Counted from the first letter of the stretch, positions 52,498 through 63,650 are shown. The stretch is DNA of 64,000 nucleotides from an uncultured Thalassotalea sp. (GCA_947502355.1 CANMZP010000005.1:114460-178459); one strand, 5' to 3'. Made by a program: numbers and translations. The notes: generated from the letters alone by a model not told the origin.

Positions 52498-52879
52498 ATG
52501 CAAAATATCTTAAGGTTTTTTAACCATGGTCGTCATGGTTTCTACCAGTTCTTTTGCAAATAACAATAAACCCAATGTGGTATTGATGCTGGCCGATAAC
52601 TTAGGTTATGGCGACTTATCAATATACAACGGTGGGATACGGGGCGGTATGCAACCCCCCAATATTGATCAATTGGCAAAAGAGGGCATTCAACTTATGA
52701 GTGAAACCACCTCATTTCCGCAAATATACAATATAGAAGCGGCTCCCAAAGAACGAGTAGATATTGCCATTGAAGGGTTTGCCTGGACATTAGGACCATA
52801 TTTAAAGCTGATAAGTAACTATAAAGCCAGTCTAAAAGAGCACCCTAATAGACCCGGTGCTAATTTTACTAAATTCTAA
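52498..52879 (+). pseudogene. Arylsulfatase gene remnant (frameshift plus internal deletion)
   Basis: The open part (ATG 52526, 117 codons) joins the first 50 or so residues of a sulfatase (KPNVVLMLADNLGYGDL, then PPNIDQLAKEGIQL) directly to a sulfatase C-terminus (FPQIYNIEAAPKERVDIAI to the end). About 400 residues are missing, including the CxPSR-type active site. The likely original start (ATG 52498, with AAAAGAAG upstream) is one base out of frame with the rest. It cannot encode a working sulfatase. Confidence 0.85.
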
Positions 52880-52906
52880 AACAATAATAATTTAAAGGAA
52901 TAATTG

Positions 52907-53428
52907 ATGAATATTATTTTATTTACTAAACCGAAAGCGCTGGCAACCATGTTATTTGCCTTTCTGTTTATTATTTACCCTCAAGGTTTTTTTATGCTGA
53001 TTGGTACCAGTATTAATTCAGCAGGGGAAATGATGACTCGAACTCTAGGTGGCGCGTATTTAGCGACGGCGCTGAGTCTTTGGTCAATAAAGTCCAACAA
53101 AGACATCAGCGCTAAAAATGCTTATTTGTATGCGTTGGGTGACATTATTGGTGGTCTAGCCATTGCCTTTGCCATTACCCAAATGGGATTAAACATAATC
53201 GCTATGTTGTTATGTGCGGTTTACTTACTGTTTGCTGCGGCCTTTGTTGGCGTAGCTAAGTCTAAAGCATACCTAAAAGAAATGAGGGCTTGTCGTTATA
53301 CTGAAAGCGCCCTATATTTTTTAGCTCTGTGCCATTTTTGTATCATCAATAATTGGCCTTGGCATAGAATCAAGTACTCGGTACAAATAAATCACCACGA
53401 GCGTCAATACCGCGGTTATGGTAAATAA
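52907..53428 (+). CDS. Small membrane protein with aberrant C-terminus
   Basis: Four hydrophobic segments occupy residues about 10-125. No family was recognised with confidence. After about residue 127 the frame runs into the 3' end of the convergent MFS gene: the last 108 bp are antisense to it and the residues there look non-native (HHERQYRGYGK). The original stop was probably lost by a rearrangement. I use ATG 52907, with AAAGGAA upstream; the codon before it is TTG. Confidence 0.6.
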   Translation: MNIILFTKPKALATMLFAFLFIIYPQGFFMLIGTSINSAGEMMTRTLGGAYLATALSLWSIKSNKDISAKNAYLYALGDIIGGLAIAFAITQMGLNIIAMLLCAVYLLFAAAFVGVAKSKAYLKEMRACRYTESALYFLALCHFCIINNWPWHRIKYSVQINHHERQYRGYGK

Positions 53429-54664
53429 CCAACCACCAGATAAAACATCTAACACAATACCCCCCACAAGTGGCGCAATCGCATAACCTAACTCATAAAA
53501 AGTAGCTGCGCCAAAATACGCCCCGCGTAAATGGTTCGGAGCAATTTTATCGATGTGCACATTCATGGTCGGAAATAATATCGCTTCCCCTAAACTCATA
53601 AATACGATGGCGCCAACCCAACCCCAAAAGAAGGTAAGCGGATTTGCTGCCAACCATATTTGTGAGATAAACAGTAAGAGTAAACCGATTTGAATACGAT
53701 TGATAATGGATAAGCCAATCATCATTTTTAGCAACACAAATTGACTGCAAATAATCACCAGTGCATTGGTAAAAATAAGCGAGGAAACCAAAGTGACGAG
53801 CTCAGGCACATCGGCCCGGTTTAGGTATTGGATTAACGAGGTATCCATTTGTGCGTAGATAAACATGCAGATTATGTTGGCCAAAATCAGGCATTGCAGC
53901 ATTTTATCTTTAAACAATACTCGCAGCGTGCTGGTGATAGAGCCGTCATCTTTTTCGTTTGACGATGACTGATTTGCGACTGTGTGGTTAGTTTCTGTTT
54001 CTATACCCGTTTCTATATTTACTACGGCTGGATTTACGTCCTCAGTATTTGCTTTAACCTTTGCTTTCAACTCCAATGACTTTTGCTGTCTAAAGCCCCA
54101 AAACAAGGCCAGCAATAACATGGCGAAGGTAAAGGCGGTAATATTAAAACTCGATTGCTCGCCCGTTAAGCCTAACCATACACCCGCCATAGGGCCGACA
54201 GCACAACCAACGTTTACCATAAAGTAAAGCAATTGCATCGCCAACTCTCTGTCTTTTGGTTCATCCAGAATGTCGCCAATCAATGCGGAAACCAGCGGTC
54301 GCCATAGCGCGGTCGCAATAGAACACAAAGTGATCACCAGTACATAAGCAGTGATGGTTTGTGCCTGTGCCAATAGAGCAAACGAAATGATGTATAAAAT
54401 GCCGCAACCGTATATGAGCTTGTTGCGGCCAAGTCTATCAGACAAGGTGCTGCCGATAAAACTCACCCCAACCGAAATAACGGCCGCAATAGATAAAATG
54501 CCGCCAACTTCATACGCCGGTAAGGCAAACTTGTCGTATAAAATTACCACCAAAAATGGCCACACCATGTAATAACTACCGCGCGTAAAAAATGAGCCGA
54601 TAAGTAGGATCCACATCAGTTTAGGAAATTGTCGTATACGGGGTAAGAAAGATTCACTGGTCAT
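53321..54664 (-). CDS. Major facilitator superfamily transporter
   Basis: A 447-aa permease with 12 predicted membrane helices and a central loop rich in Glu, Asn and Thr (about residues 200-245). The MFS motif between helices 2 and 3 appears as GSTLSDRLGRNK. It resembles MdtH/YajR-type drug exporters, but the substrate is unknown. Its 3' end overlaps the preceding membrane-protein gene by 108 bp on the opposite strand. It has no operator repeat of the TonB/oxidase type, so it may not belong to that regulon. Confidence 0.87.
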   Translation of the reverse strand: MTSESFLPRIRQFPKLMWILLIGSFFTRGSYYMVWPFLVVILYDKFALPAYEVGGILSIAAVISVGVSFIGSTLSDRLGRNKLIYGCGILYIISFALLAQAQTITAYVLVITLCSIATALWRPLVSALIGDILDEPKDRELAMQLLYFMVNVGCAVGPMAGVWLGLTGEQSSFNITAFTFAMLLLALFWGFRQQKSLELKAKVKANTEDVNPAVVNIETGIETETNHTVANQSSSNEKDDGSITSTLRVLFKDKMLQCLILANIICMFIYAQMDTSLIQYLNRADVPELVTLVSSLIFTNALVIICSQFVLLKMMIGLSIINRIQIGLLLLFISQIWLAANPLTFFWGWVGAIVFMSLGEAILFPTMNVHIDKIAPNHLRGAYFGAATFYELGYAIAPLVGGIVLDVLSGGWLFTITAVLTLVVIYLYRVLDSMPRPIIDDTKMAQS

Positions 54665-54773
54665 GCTTTGCTCTTATTATGTGTTTTTTGTGATCACGCG
54701 GCGCATTGTCGCTGAAAAAACGGCTAATTACTAGATTGATGAATTTATAGTCTACAGTATAGTAATCTATTTT

Positions 54774-54797
54774 AGACGTCTAAACGTTTAGATGTTG
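54774..54797 (+). promoter_or_regulatory. MetJ operator upstream of metA
   Basis: Three tandem 8-bp met boxes, AGACGTCT, AAACGTTT and AGATGTTG, about 55 bp upstream of metA. The first matches the MetJ consensus exactly, and tandem boxes are required for cooperative MetJ-SAM binding. Confidence 0.88.
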
Positions 54798-54851
54798 ACT
54801 TTCTCTAAGGCTTGAGTAGTATGAACTCATCAGTATTTAGAAAGACTCGCT

Positions 54852-55766
54852 ATGCCAATTAAAATACCCGATCAGTTACCTGCACTTGCTGTGCTCGCTA
54901 ATGAAAACATTTTCGTGATGTCAGAGCACCGTGCGGTTAATCAAGATATCCGTCCTATGCAGGTGGCTATTCTTAACTTAATGCCGAATAAAATTGAAGC
55001 CGAAATTCAGATCCTGCGTATGCTATCCAATACGCCATTGCAAATTAATATTGAATTTGTGCGCTTAAATTTAAACGAATCTAAAAACACCCCCAAAGCG
55101 CATTTGGATGCGTTTTACTGTTTATTTGATGACATTAAGCATAAACATTATGACGGCTTGATTGTTACGGGTGCGCCGCTAGGTCAACTTGATTATGAAC
55201 AAGTACGTTATTGGGAAAAAATTAAGCAAGTTTTTGATTGGGCGAACACCAATGTAACTTCAACCATGTATTCATGTTGGGCAGCCCATGCGGCTTTGTA
55301 TCATTTTTATGATATTAACCGCAATTTGCGCCAGGAAAAATTGTCCGGTGTATATCATCATCATACCCGAGATTACATGGAGCCACTAACCCGAGGCTTT
55401 GATGAAACATTTAAAGTACCGCATTCTCGCTATGGTGAAGTACCGCTTAATGTTTATCATAATCAGCCGGAATTAACGGTTTTGGCCGACTCGCCACAAG
55501 CGGGTGCCTATTTAATTAAAACCAACGATAAAAAACATGTCTTTGTTACCGGTCACCCAGAATATGACGCCTCGACATTACAAGATGAATACGAACGTGA
55601 TATCAATGCAGGCGTAGACTCGCAAGTACCTATCGATTATTTTCCCGGCAATGACCCTCAACAAACACCAACCAACAGTTGGCGCAGTCATGGCTGCTTG
55701 TTATTTAGCAACTGGCTAAATTATTATGTTTACCAAATCACCCCTTATCAGCTCGAACAAGAATAA
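54852..55766 (+). CDS. metA: Homoserine O-acyltransferase (succinyl- or acetyl-transferring)
   Basis: First committed step of methionine synthesis, activating homoserine. MetA family, 304 aa, with the glutamine-amidotransferase-like fold. The catalytic-Cys region is TSTMYSCWAAHAALYHF, followed by FVTGHPEYDASTL. Succinyl versus acetyl specificity cannot be settled by eye. It has a MetJ operator and is followed at 25 bp by metH, so the two probably form an operon. Confidence 0.93.
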   Translation: MPIKIPDQLPALAVLANENIFVMSEHRAVNQDIRPMQVAILNLMPNKIEAEIQILRMLSNTPLQINIEFVRLNLNESKNTPKAHLDAFYCLFDDIKHKHYDGLIVTGAPLGQLDYEQVRYWEKIKQVFDWANTNVTSTMYSCWAAHAALYHFYDINRNLRQEKLSGVYHHHTRDYMEPLTRGFDETFKVPHSRYGEVPLNVYHNQPELTVLADSPQAGAYLIKTNDKKHVFVTGHPEYDASTLQDEYERDINAGVDSQVPIDYFPGNDPQQTPTNSWRSHGCLLFSNWLNYYVYQITPYQLEQE

Positions 55767-55791
55767 ATTGTAGCGATAATCAGACTCTAGG

Positions 55792-58700
55792 ATGTATCAA
55801 GTGAAATCAGCAACGACCATCAGATTAGAACAACAACTCGCCCAGCGCATTTTGGTATTGGATGGGGCAATGGGGACCATGATCCAGAAGTATAACTTTT
55901 CGGAGGAAGACTTTCGTGGTGAACGTTTTGCCAATTGGCATTGTGATGTAAAGGGCAATAATGATTTGCTGTCTATTACCAAACCCGAGGTGATAAAAGA
56001 CATCCATCGCCAGTTTCTTGATGCCGGTGCCGACATCCTTGAAACCAATACCTTTAATTCGACCACCATTGCGATGGCCGATTATGATATGCAAGATATT
56101 AGTGCGGATATTAACCTTGAAGCCGCTAAGTTAGCCCGTCAATTGGCTGATGAATATACAGCCGCTAACCCAGATAAACCGCGGTTTGTTGCGGGTGTGT
56201 TAGGGCCTACAAACCGTACGTGTTCGATTTCGCCTGATGTGAACAATCCAGCGTTTCGAAATGTACACTTTGATGAATTGAAAGACGCTTACATCGAGTC
56301 CACACACGCGTTAATCGAAGGTGGTTCCGATATTATTCTTATCGAAACCATTTTTGACACCCTAAACGCAAAAGCAGCCATCGTTGCTGTCGAAGAAGTG
56401 TTTGAGCAAAATGGCGAGCGCTTACCAATAATGATCTCCGGTACCATTACCGATGCATCAGGACGTACGTTATCAGGTCAAACAACCGAAGCTTTTTATA
56501 ATTCGCTGCGTCATGCCAAGCCGATATCCTTTGGCTTAAACTGTGCACTTGGGCCAGTTGAATTAAGACAATACATTGAAGAGCTTGCACGCATAAGTGA
56601 TTGTGCGGTTTCTGCTCATCCTAACGCCGGTTTACCGAATGCTTTTGGTGAATACGACTTTACCGTTGACGATATGAATGAACATATTGGGGAGTGGGCA
56701 CAGTCGGGCTTTTTAAATATTGTTGGCGGTTGTTGTGGTACCACGCCTGAACATATTAAAGGCATAAGTGATACGGTTGCCAATATTAAACCAAGGGCTA
56801 TTGAAGCTAGGCCTGTGGCTTGTCGTTTGTCAGGATTAGAAGCGTTAACGATTGATGCCGATAGTTTATTTGTTAACGTTGGTGAGCGTACCAACGTAAC
56901 CGGCTCAGCCATTTTTAGACGCCTTATTACCGATGAAAAATACGATGAAGCCATTGCCGTTGCACTGCAACAAGTGGCAAACGGCGCACAAATTATCGAT
57001 ATTAATATGGATGAGGGTATGCTGGACTCGAAAGCGGCCATGGTTAAATACCTTAACCTGATTGCTGGTGAGCCAGATATTGCGAAAGTGCCCATTATGC
57101 TCGACTCTTCTAAATGGGAAATTCTTGAAGCTGGCCTAAAATGCATTCAGGGTAAAGGCGTGGTGAATTCCATCAGCTTAAAAGAGGGAGAGCAGGCCTT
57201 TCGCGAGCAAGCGCAAATTGTTCGTCGTTATGGTGCCGCGGTTATCGTGATGGCCTTTGACGAAGTCGGCCAGGCCGATACCAAAGCCCGAAAAGTCGAA
57301 ATCTGTCAGCGGGCTTACCGAATTTTGGTTGATGAGATAGGCTTCCCACCTGAAGACATTATTTTTGATCCGAACATTTTCGCCATCGCCACCGGTATAG
57401 AAGAGCATGATAATTATGCCGTCGATTTTATCGAAGCATGTGAAGAAATAAAGCGCACCTTACCTCATGCCATGGTTTCCGGTGGTGTGTCCAACGTATC
57501 TTTCTCTTTCCGTGGTAATAACCCGGTAAGAGAAGCCATTCATGCGGTGTTTTTATACCACGCCATAAAAAATGGTATGGATATGGGCATTGTTAATGCC
57601 GGACAATTAGCCATTTATCAAGACATACCAAAAGATTTATTGGCAGCCGTTGAAGACGTTGTTCAAAACAAAGACAGTCAAGGTACTGAGCGCTTATTGG
57701 ACGTTGCCGAAAAATACAGGGGCCAAGGTGGCATCCAAAATAATGCCCAAGATTTAGCTTGGCGAGAGCTCGAAGTAAATAAACGATTAGAGCATGCCCT
57801 TGTAAAAGGGATTAATGAGTTCATTGTTGAAGATACCGAAGAAGCACGCTTAAAAGCAACGCGACCTCTAGATGTCATTGAAGGGCCATTAATGGATGGC
57901 ATGAATGTGGTTGGTGATTTATTCGGTGAAGGGCAAATGTTCCTGCCACAAGTGGTGAAATCTGCCCGTGTAATGAAACAAGCCGTTGCGCATTTACAAC
58001 CTTACATTGAAGCGGAAAAAACAGAGGCTAAGTCCAATGGTAAAATATTATTAGCCACCGTAAAAGGCGATGTGCACGACATTGGTAAAAACATTGTTGG
58101 CGTGGTTTTACAGTGTAATAACTATGAGGTAATTGACCTAGGCGTAATGGTGCCTTGTGAAAAAATTCTGCAAGTCGCCAAAGAAGAAAACGTAGATATT
58201 ATTGGTTTATCCGGACTCATTACGCCATCGCTTGATGAAATGGTGCATGTGGCCAAAGAAATGCAACGTCAGGGTTTTGACCTGCCATTATTAATTGGCG
58301 GGGCAACAACATCTAAAGCCCATACCGCGGTTAAAATTGAACAACAATACGATCATCCCGTTGTTTATGTTGCCAATGCCTCGCGTTCAGTGTCGGTGGT
58401 AAATGCTTTATTATCCGAAACATTAAAGCCGAAGTTGGTGGCTCGCACCGAAAAAGAATATGAAACCATTCGTACTCGCCACTTTAATAAAGGCCCTAGA
58501 ACCGAGCAGGTTTCACTTGCAGAAGCGCAAGCCAATAAATACCCATTACGTTTCGATAACTATCAGCCGAAAACACCAAACAAACTTGGCGTGACAGCAC
58601 TTGATGCGCTCGATTTAAATGAAGTGCGTAATTACATTGACTGGACACCGTTTTTCATGACTTGGCAGTTATCGGGCAAATACCCGAAAATATTAGATCA

Positions 58701-59478
58701 TGATCTTGTTGGCGAGGAAGCTCGCAAACTCTTTGCCGATGCCAATGCCATGCTTGACGATGTGATTAAGAATAACAAGCTCAAAGCCAAAGCCGTATTT
58801 GGCTTATTCCCAGCTAATAGCACAGGCGATGATATTGAAATATATACTGATGAATCACGTAACGAAGTGCGTAAAACCCTGTGTCATCTTCGTCAGCAAA
58901 ATAAGAAAAAGGTTGGCCAATACAACCGTTGTTTAAGTGATTATGTGGCTGATACTAGTACAGGCATTGCAGACTACGTAGGAGCTTTTGCGGTATCGGC
59001 TGGTTTTGGTGCTGATGAGTTAGTCGCTGAGTATGACAAAGAACATGACACCTACAACTCGATTTTAATTAAGGCGGTTGCCGACCGTTTAGCCGAAGCC
59101 TCCGCAGAGTACTTGCATGAGCGCATTCGTAAAGAATACTGGGGTTATGCTACCGATGAGGCGTTTGATAACGAAGCGCTTATTCGAGAAAGCTATCAAG
59201 GTATTCGCCCAGCACCCGGTTACCCGGCGTGTCCTGAGCATACCGAGAAGGGAAGTTTGTGGGATTTGCTTGATGTTGAAAACGCCATCGGCATGCAACT
59301 TACAACAAGTTTTGCCATGTGGCCTGGGGCTGCAGTAAGCGGCTGGTACTTTGCCCACCCAGATAGTAAGTACTTTACCGTAGCGAAAATCGACCAACAA
59401 CAAGTAGACAGTTATGCCAAGCGCAAGGGGTGGAGTCAGGAGGTCGCACAAAAGTGGCTTGAGCCGAATATGGCGTAA
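55792..59478 (+). CDS. metH: Cobalamin-dependent methionine synthase
   Basis: Methylates homocysteine using methyltetrahydrofolate via methylcobalamin. At 1228 aa it has all four modules: homocysteine/zinc domain (ending [11 protein letters not shown]), pterin domain, cobalamin domain with [10 protein letters not shown] (the cobalt-ligating His) and [13 protein letters not shown], and the C-terminal SAM reactivation domain ([15 protein letters not shown]). It requires cobalamin from synthesis or uptake not seen here. Follows metA under the same MetJ operator. Confidence 0.97.
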   Translation: MYQVKSATTIRLEQQLAQRILVLDGAMGTMIQKYNFSEEDFRGERFANWHCDVKGNNDLLSITKPEVIKDIHRQFLDAGADILETNTFNSTTIAMADYDMQDISADINLEAAKLARQLADEYTAANPDKPRFVAGVLGPTNRTCSISPDVNNPAFRNVHFDELKDAYIESTHALIEGGSDIILIETIFDTLNAKAAIVAVEEVFEQNGERLPIMISGTITDASGRTLSGQTTEAFYNSLRHAKPISFGLNCALGPVELRQYIEELARISDCAVSAHPNAGLPNAFGEYDFTVDDMNEHIGEWAQSGFLNIVGGCCGTTPEHIKGISDTVANIKPRAIEARPVACRLSGLEALTIDADSLFVNVGERTNVTGSAIFRRLITDEKYDEAIAVALQQVANGAQIIDINMDEGMLDSKAAMVKYLNLIAGEPDIAKVPIMLDSSKWEILEAGLKCIQGKGVVNSISLKEGEQAFREQAQIVRRYGAAVIVMAFDEVGQADTKARKVEICQRAYRILVDEIGFPPEDIIFDPNIFAIATGIEEHDNYAVDFIEACEEIKRTLPHAMVSGGVSNVSFSFRGNNPVREAIHAVFLYHAIKNGMDMGIVNAGQLAIYQDIPKDLLAAVEDVVQNKDSQGTERLLDVAEKYRGQGGIQNNAQDLAWRELEVNKRLEHALVKGINEFIVEDTEEARLKATRPLDVIEGPLMDGMNVVGDLFGEGQMFLPQVVKSARVMKQAVAHLQPYIEAEKTEAKSNGKILLATVKGDVHDIGKNIVGVVLQCNNYEVIDLGVMVPCEKILQVAKEENVDIIGLSGLITPSLDEMVHVAKEMQRQGFDLPLLIGGATTSKAHTAVKIEQQYDHPVVYVANASRSVSVVNALLSETLKPKLVARTEKEYETIRTRHFNKGPRTEQVSLAEAQANKYPLRFDNYQPKTPNKLGVTALDALDLNEVRNYIDWTPFFMTWQLSGKYPKILDHDLVGEEARKLFADANAMLDDVIKNNKLKAKAVFGLFPANSTGDDIEIYTDESRNEVRKTLCHLRQQNKKKVGQYNRCLSDYVADTSTGIADYVGAFAVSAGFGADELVAEYDKEHDTYNSILIKAVADRLAEASAEYLHERIRKEYWGYATDEAFDNEALIRESYQGIRPAPGYPACPEHTEKGSLWDLLDVENAIGMQLTTSFAMWPGAAVSGWYFAHPDSKYFTVAKIDQQQVDSYAKRKGWSQEVAQKWLEPNMA

Positions 59479-59529
59479 AGTGATAAGCTAAGCCTCTGGA
59501 TGCAATCGCGTTGAGCATCATCTTGTAAT

Positions 59530-59561
59530 AAAAGGTATCTTAAGCCATTAAGATACCTTTT
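59530..59561 (+). terminator. Rho-independent terminator after metH
   Basis: AAAAGGTATCTTAA, a 4-base loop, TTAAGATACCTTTT, then T residues. A perfect 14-bp stem. Confidence 0.92.
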
Positions 59562-59697
59562 TTGCTTTAAATTTCTGGCAGAGTCGGTAAAATAGCCACG
59601 GGCTAATTTTATGCCGTATATAGAGGTTTAAGCTTTTTAACCCCTATTGCTGCAAGGTGTTCAAAATTTGCTGCAGTCAGTATAGAAGGAACGCTAG

Positions 59698-60141
59698 GTG
59701 TTTAATAAAGATGTGAAACAATCCGCCTACGTTTTTTTATCTAAGCGAGAACATTCAAAGCTCGAATTGCGATTAAAGTTATTAAATAAAAACTTTAATA
59801 TTGACGATATTGAACCGGTGCTAGACGCATTGGCTGAACAAGACATACAAAGTGACCTACGCTACGGGCAAACCGTGCTGCGTAAGCGAATAAATAAAGG
59901 TTACGGATTAAATTACGTGGTTGCTGAGCTAGAGCAAAAGGGTTTAGCGACGGATACTATCTCTCGTGTAATACGAGATGAACAAATTGATTGGTTTGAG
60001 CTAGCAAGGCACGTGTGTGAAACACGCTTTGGCAATAGCGAAATGACCACTAAAAAAGATAAAGCGAAACGTATTCGCTTTTTACAGTACCGAGGCTTTG
60101 ATTTTGAACAAATCAGCGCCGTATTGGGTACAGATGAATAA
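59698..60141 (+). CDS. recX: RecA regulatory protein RecX
   Basis: A small helical protein that inhibits RecA filament growth. The RecX three-helix repeats are visible (AYVFLSKREHSKLELRLKL; DIEPVLDALAEQDIQSDLRY; KRIRFLQYRGFDFEQISAVL). 147 aa. It starts with GTG after AAGGAA. Normally next to recA, here it is 13 kb away and upstream of alaS instead. Confidence 0.9.
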   Translation: MFNKDVKQSAYVFLSKREHSKLELRLKLLNKNFNIDDIEPVLDALAEQDIQSDLRYGQTVLRKRINKGYGLNYVVAELEQKGLATDTISRVIRDEQIDWFELARHVCETRFGNSEMTTKKDKAKRIRFLQYRGFDFEQISAVLGTDE

Positions 60142-60168
60142 TATTTTTAACCAAAATTGGAAATAAAC

Positions 60169-62766
60169 ATGGTCAAAACGAGTGCCGAAATCAGGCAGGC
60201 TTTTTTAAATTACTATGCTAGCGAGCAACATCAAATCGTTTCAAGTAGCTCTTTGGTACCTGGCAATGACGCAACCTTGCTATTTACCAACGCCGGTATG
60301 GTGCCATTTAAAGACGTATTCTTGGGTGCAGAAAAACGCAGTTACACCCGTGCTACCTCATCACAACGTTGTGTGCGTGCCGGTGGTAAGCATAATGACC
60401 TTGAAAACGTAGGCTACACAGCTCGTCACCACACATTTTTCGAAATGCTGGGTAACTTCAGCTTTGGTGACTACTTTAAAGAAGAAGCAATCACCTTTGC
60501 CTGGAAGTTTTTGACTGAAGTATTGCAATTACCGAAAGAAAAATTATGGGTAACCGTATTTGAACTGGATATGGAAGCCGAAAAAATCTGGTTGGATAAA
60601 ATTGGTGTCGATCCAGCGCGCTTATCTCGCATTGGCGCGAAAGATAATTTCTGGTCAATGGGCGATACTGGCCCATGTGGCCCATGTACCGAAATTTTCT
60701 ATGATCACGGTGAAGAAATCTGGGGGGGACCTCCGGGCACACCTGAAGAAGATGGCGATCGTTACATCGAGATCTGGAACTTAGTATTCATGCAATCTAA
60801 CCGATTGGCTGACGGTTCATTAGAGCCGCTACCTAAACCATCGGTTGATACGGGTATGGGTCTAGAGCGTATTGCTGCTATTATGCAAGGCGTTCACTCG
60901 AACTACGAAATTGATATTTTCAAAGGGTTAATTAAAGCCGCTGCAGAGCTACTTGAATATAAGGATTTAGAGCATAAGTCTTTAAGGGTAATTGCCGACC
61001 ACATTCGTTCATGTAGCTTCTTGATTGCCGATGGTGTTATGCCTTCAAACGAAGGTCGTGGCTACGTGCTTCGTCGTATTATTCGTCGTGCTATCCGTCA
61101 TGGACACAAATTGGAAGCCAAGTCGCACTTCTTCCACAAATTAGTACCAGCCTTAATTGAGCAAATGGGCGAAGCCTACCCTGAGCTTGTGCAAAAGCAA
61201 GCCGTAATCGAAAAGCTTTTACGATTGGAAGAAGAGCAATTTGGTCGTACCCTTGACCGTGGTATGGCCATGCTAACAGCGGGTATTGAAGGTGTTGAAG
61301 GTTCTGTTATTTCTGGTTCAGACGTATTTAAGTTATACGATACCTACGGATTCCCTGCCGATTTAACCGCCGATATTGCGCGTGAACACAATATGACCAT
61401 TGACCAAGATGGTTTTGATCGTGAAATGAAGGCTCAACGTGAACGTGCTCAAAAAGCCAGTAACTTTGGTACCGATTACAACAACCAGTTAAAATCGGAT
61501 AAAGTCACTCGTTTTAATGGCTATGTTCACACTAGCGGCAATGCAACCGTTGTTGAATTATTCAATGATGAAGGCCAAGTGGTTAAGCTTGAAGATGGTG
61601 ACCAAGGTGTGGTTATTTTGGATCACACACCATTCTATGCCGAGTCTGGTGGGCAGGTTGGCGACACGGGTGTTATCACTACCGAGTCGGGAACGTTTAC
61701 AGTAACCGATACTGTAAAACTGGGTAATGCATTTGCCCACCACGGTACGGTAGAAGGCAACTTGCAATTAAACTCACGTGTGCACGCTGAAGTCGATGCC
61801 GTTCGTCGTGACAAAATCATCAAAAACCATACTGCTACGCATTTATTACACCAAGCATTACGCACGGTTTTAGGTGAGCACGTAACGCAAAAAGGTTCAC
61901 TATGTGATGACGAGAAACTGCGTTTTGACTTCTCTCACTTTGAAGCGTGTACGTTAGATGAGTTAAGACAAGTTGAGTCACTAGTTAACGCGAAGATCCG
62001 CTGTAACTTTGAACGTCAAACTGAATTGCTCGATATCGAAGAGGCCAAGGAAAAAGGCGCAATGGCGCTATTTGGCGAAAAGTATGACGACGAAGTTCGA
62101 GTCGTTACTTTAGGTGATTTTTCAATCGAGCTTTGTGGTGGTGTTCATGTTGAGCGTACCGGTGATATTGGCTTTATTAAATTAATTGCTGAAAGCGGTA
62201 TTGCTGCAGGTACTCGCCGTATTGAAGCAGTAACTGGCGAAACAGCATTAGATTGGATCCATTCAGTAGGGGACATGTTATTTGATGTCGCTAGCATGCT
62301 TAAAACCGAGCCAGCAAATACGCAAACCAAGGTAGAGCAGCTAATTGGTAAGAATAAACAGCTTGAAAAAGAAATTGCCATGCTTAAGCAAAAAGTTACT
62401 GCACAAGCGGGAAGCGATTTAATTAGCCAAGTAGCAGATGTTAATGGTGTTAAGGCCCTTGTTGCTGACGTGACAGGCAGTGACCCGAAAGCATTACGTG
62501 AAATGGTTGACGATCTTAAAGTGAAGCTAGGCTCAGGGGTATTATTGCTTGGCCTTAAAAATGGCGAGCGTGTTAATTTGATTGCGGGTGTTACTAAAGA
62601 CTTAGTTGGTAAAGTTAAAGCTGGCGACTTAGTTAAAATGGTTGCCGAGCAAGTTGGTGGTAAAGGTGGTGGACGCCCAGATATGGCGCAGGCCGGTGGT
62701 ACCCAACCAGAAAACCTTGAGTTAGCACTAGCTACCGTGATTCCTTGGTTATCAGAAAAACTATAA
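60169..62766 (+). CDS. alaS: Alanyl-tRNA synthetase
   Basis: Charges tRNA-Ala; 865 aa. The class II core (motifs including [37 protein letters not shown] in pieces, and [18 protein letters not shown]) is followed by the editing domain with [11 protein letters not shown] and [10 protein letters not shown], and a C-terminal oligomerisation domain ending in the Gly-rich [17 protein letters not shown] chose ATG 60169; a TTG at 60157 is in frame. It lies 27 bp after recX. Confidence 0.96.
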   Translation: MVKTSAEIRQAFLNYYASEQHQIVSSSSLVPGNDATLLFTNAGMVPFKDVFLGAEKRSYTRATSSQRCVRAGGKHNDLENVGYTARHHTFFEMLGNFSFGDYFKEEAITFAWKFLTEVLQLPKEKLWVTVFELDMEAEKIWLDKIGVDPARLSRIGAKDNFWSMGDTGPCGPCTEIFYDHGEEIWGGPPGTPEEDGDRYIEIWNLVFMQSNRLADGSLEPLPKPSVDTGMGLERIAAIMQGVHSNYEIDIFKGLIKAAAELLEYKDLEHKSLRVIADHIRSCSFLIADGVMPSNEGRGYVLRRIIRRAIRHGHKLEAKSHFFHKLVPALIEQMGEAYPELVQKQAVIEKLLRLEEEQFGRTLDRGMAMLTAGIEGVEGSVISGSDVFKLYDTYGFPADLTADIAREHNMTIDQDGFDREMKAQRERAQKASNFGTDYNNQLKSDKVTRFNGYVHTSGNATVVELFNDEGQVVKLEDGDQGVVILDHTPFYAESGGQVGDTGVITTESGTFTVTDTVKLGNAFAHHGTVEGNLQLNSRVHAEVDAVRRDKIIKNHTATHLLHQALRTVLGEHVTQKGSLCDDEKLRFDFSHFEACTLDELRQVESLVNAKIRCNFERQTELLDIEEAKEKGAMALFGEKYDDEVRVVTLGDFSIELCGGVHVERTGDIGFIKLIAESGIAAGTRRIEAVTGETALDWIHSVGDMLFDVASMLKTEPANTQTKVEQLIGKNKQLEKEIAMLKQKVTAQAGSDLISQVADVNGVKALVADVTGSDPKALREMVDDLKVKLGSGVLLLGLKNGERVNLIAGVTKDLVGKVKAGDLVKMVAEQVGGKGGGRPDMAQAGGTQPENLELALATVIPWLSEKL

Positions 62767-62787
62767 TCATCGATAAACGACATTATT

Positions 62788-62809
62788 ATGGGGAGCATTT
62801 GCTCCCCAT
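62788..62809 (+). terminator. Rho-independent terminator after alaS
   Basis: ATGGGGAGC, a 4-base loop, GCTCCCCAT, then TTCTTT. The perfect 9-bp GC-rich stem separates alaS from csrA transcription. Confidence 0.85.
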
Positions 62810-63282
62810 TTCTTTATTAACGCATTTGGCATCATAATACTTTGACTGATTAAACCGGCTAAGCGCAGCTTGAATTTATCATATTGATTTATTTCATATT
62901 GATCTTTTTCATAATGCAAAGGGTATTGTGTTGTTGGGTCGATAACAATAAATCAACGAGAAATTAGATAAATTAATTTGGAAGTAAATTTCAAAAAAGC
63001 AGAGACAAGAGAAACTTTTTTGAATTGTTATTATCATTTTACTTTAAATTATGGAATAATTTACCTTTCTGGTTACACTTGGTTACTTAATTTTGCAATC
63101 TTTATCTAAAATAAGGTTGTGAATTTAAAGTAATTTATCAAAACTTTGCTAAGTTTTAGTTAAGGGTAAAATTTCTTAAGGAATTTCTATTTTTTAATTG
63201 AGTTTTTATCCCTTATCGTTAGTATGTAACGGTAAAGAGATATTTTTTTACATTTGATTTCTATTTTAAAAGGAGCATTAGG
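62810..63282 (+). other. Long AT-rich csrA promoter and leader region
   Basis: 473 bp without a gene. A candidate sigma-70 promoter is TTGAGT (63198-63203), 16 bases, TAGTAT (63220-63225). The ribosome site and start carry two GGA motifs (63272-63274 and 63281-63283), the CsrA recognition core, so CsrA probably represses its own translation. Several promoters would be expected in a region this long. Confidence 0.55.
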
Positions 63283-63477
63283 ATGCTTATATTAACAAGA
63301 CGAGTGGGTGAAACTCTTATGGTAGGTGACGACGTGACCGTTACTGTACTAGGAGTTAAGGGAAATCAGGTACGAATTGGGGTGAATGCGCCAAAAGAAG
63401 TGTCGGTTCACCGTGAAGAGATTTACATGCGAATCCAATCTGAAAAAGGTGATAGCGATAACGCCGGAAATCAGTAG
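63283..63477 (+). CDS. csrA: Carbon storage regulator CsrA
   Basis: An RNA-binding post-transcriptional regulator that binds GGA motifs in leaders. At 64 aa, [15 protein letters not shown] and [13 protein letters not shown] hold the conserved RNA-contacting Leu4 and Arg44 region. Its activity should be controlled by BarA-dependent small RNAs; barA is also in this window. GGA motifs overlap its own ribosome site and start codon. Confidence 0.97.
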   Translation: MLILTRRVGETLMVGDDVTVTVLGVKGNQVRIGVNAPKEVSVHREEIYMRIQSEKGDSDNAGNQ

Positions 63478-63579
63478 GTTTTCATGTACGATTTATCGCA
63501 TGTTTTAGGGTGAAAACTGTGCATTTTGATTGAAAAAGATGCAAACAGAAAAAAAGATGAAAAAACTTCAAAAAATCGT

Positions 63580-63607
63580 TTGACTTATTTTTCGAATCCC
63601 TTAATAT
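63580..63607 (+). promoter_or_regulatory. Promoter of the tRNA cluster
   Basis: TTGACT, a 16-base spacer, TAATAT, followed by a GC-rich discriminator (GCACCCC). This is the pattern of stable-RNA promoters under stringent control. It lies about 45 bp upstream of tRNA-Ser. Confidence 0.75.
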
Positions 63608-63650
63608 GCACCCCATCGAAGCGGTGCACGACATCGCTGAGATGAGAAAC

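Noticed and set aside
46547..54664. Accessory cluster as an integrated mobile element
   Set aside because: No integrase, transposase, terminal repeats or duplicated tRNA end seen; the word island is not supported beyond a broken synteny.
56616..57146. 176-codon antisense frame over metH
   Set aside because: Shadow frame in a strongly conserved gene; no start context or homology signal.
62145..62798. 217-codon antisense frame over the end of alaS
   Set aside because: Shadow of alaS: low-complexity Ser/Thr/Pro composition, no ribosome site and no recognisable domain.
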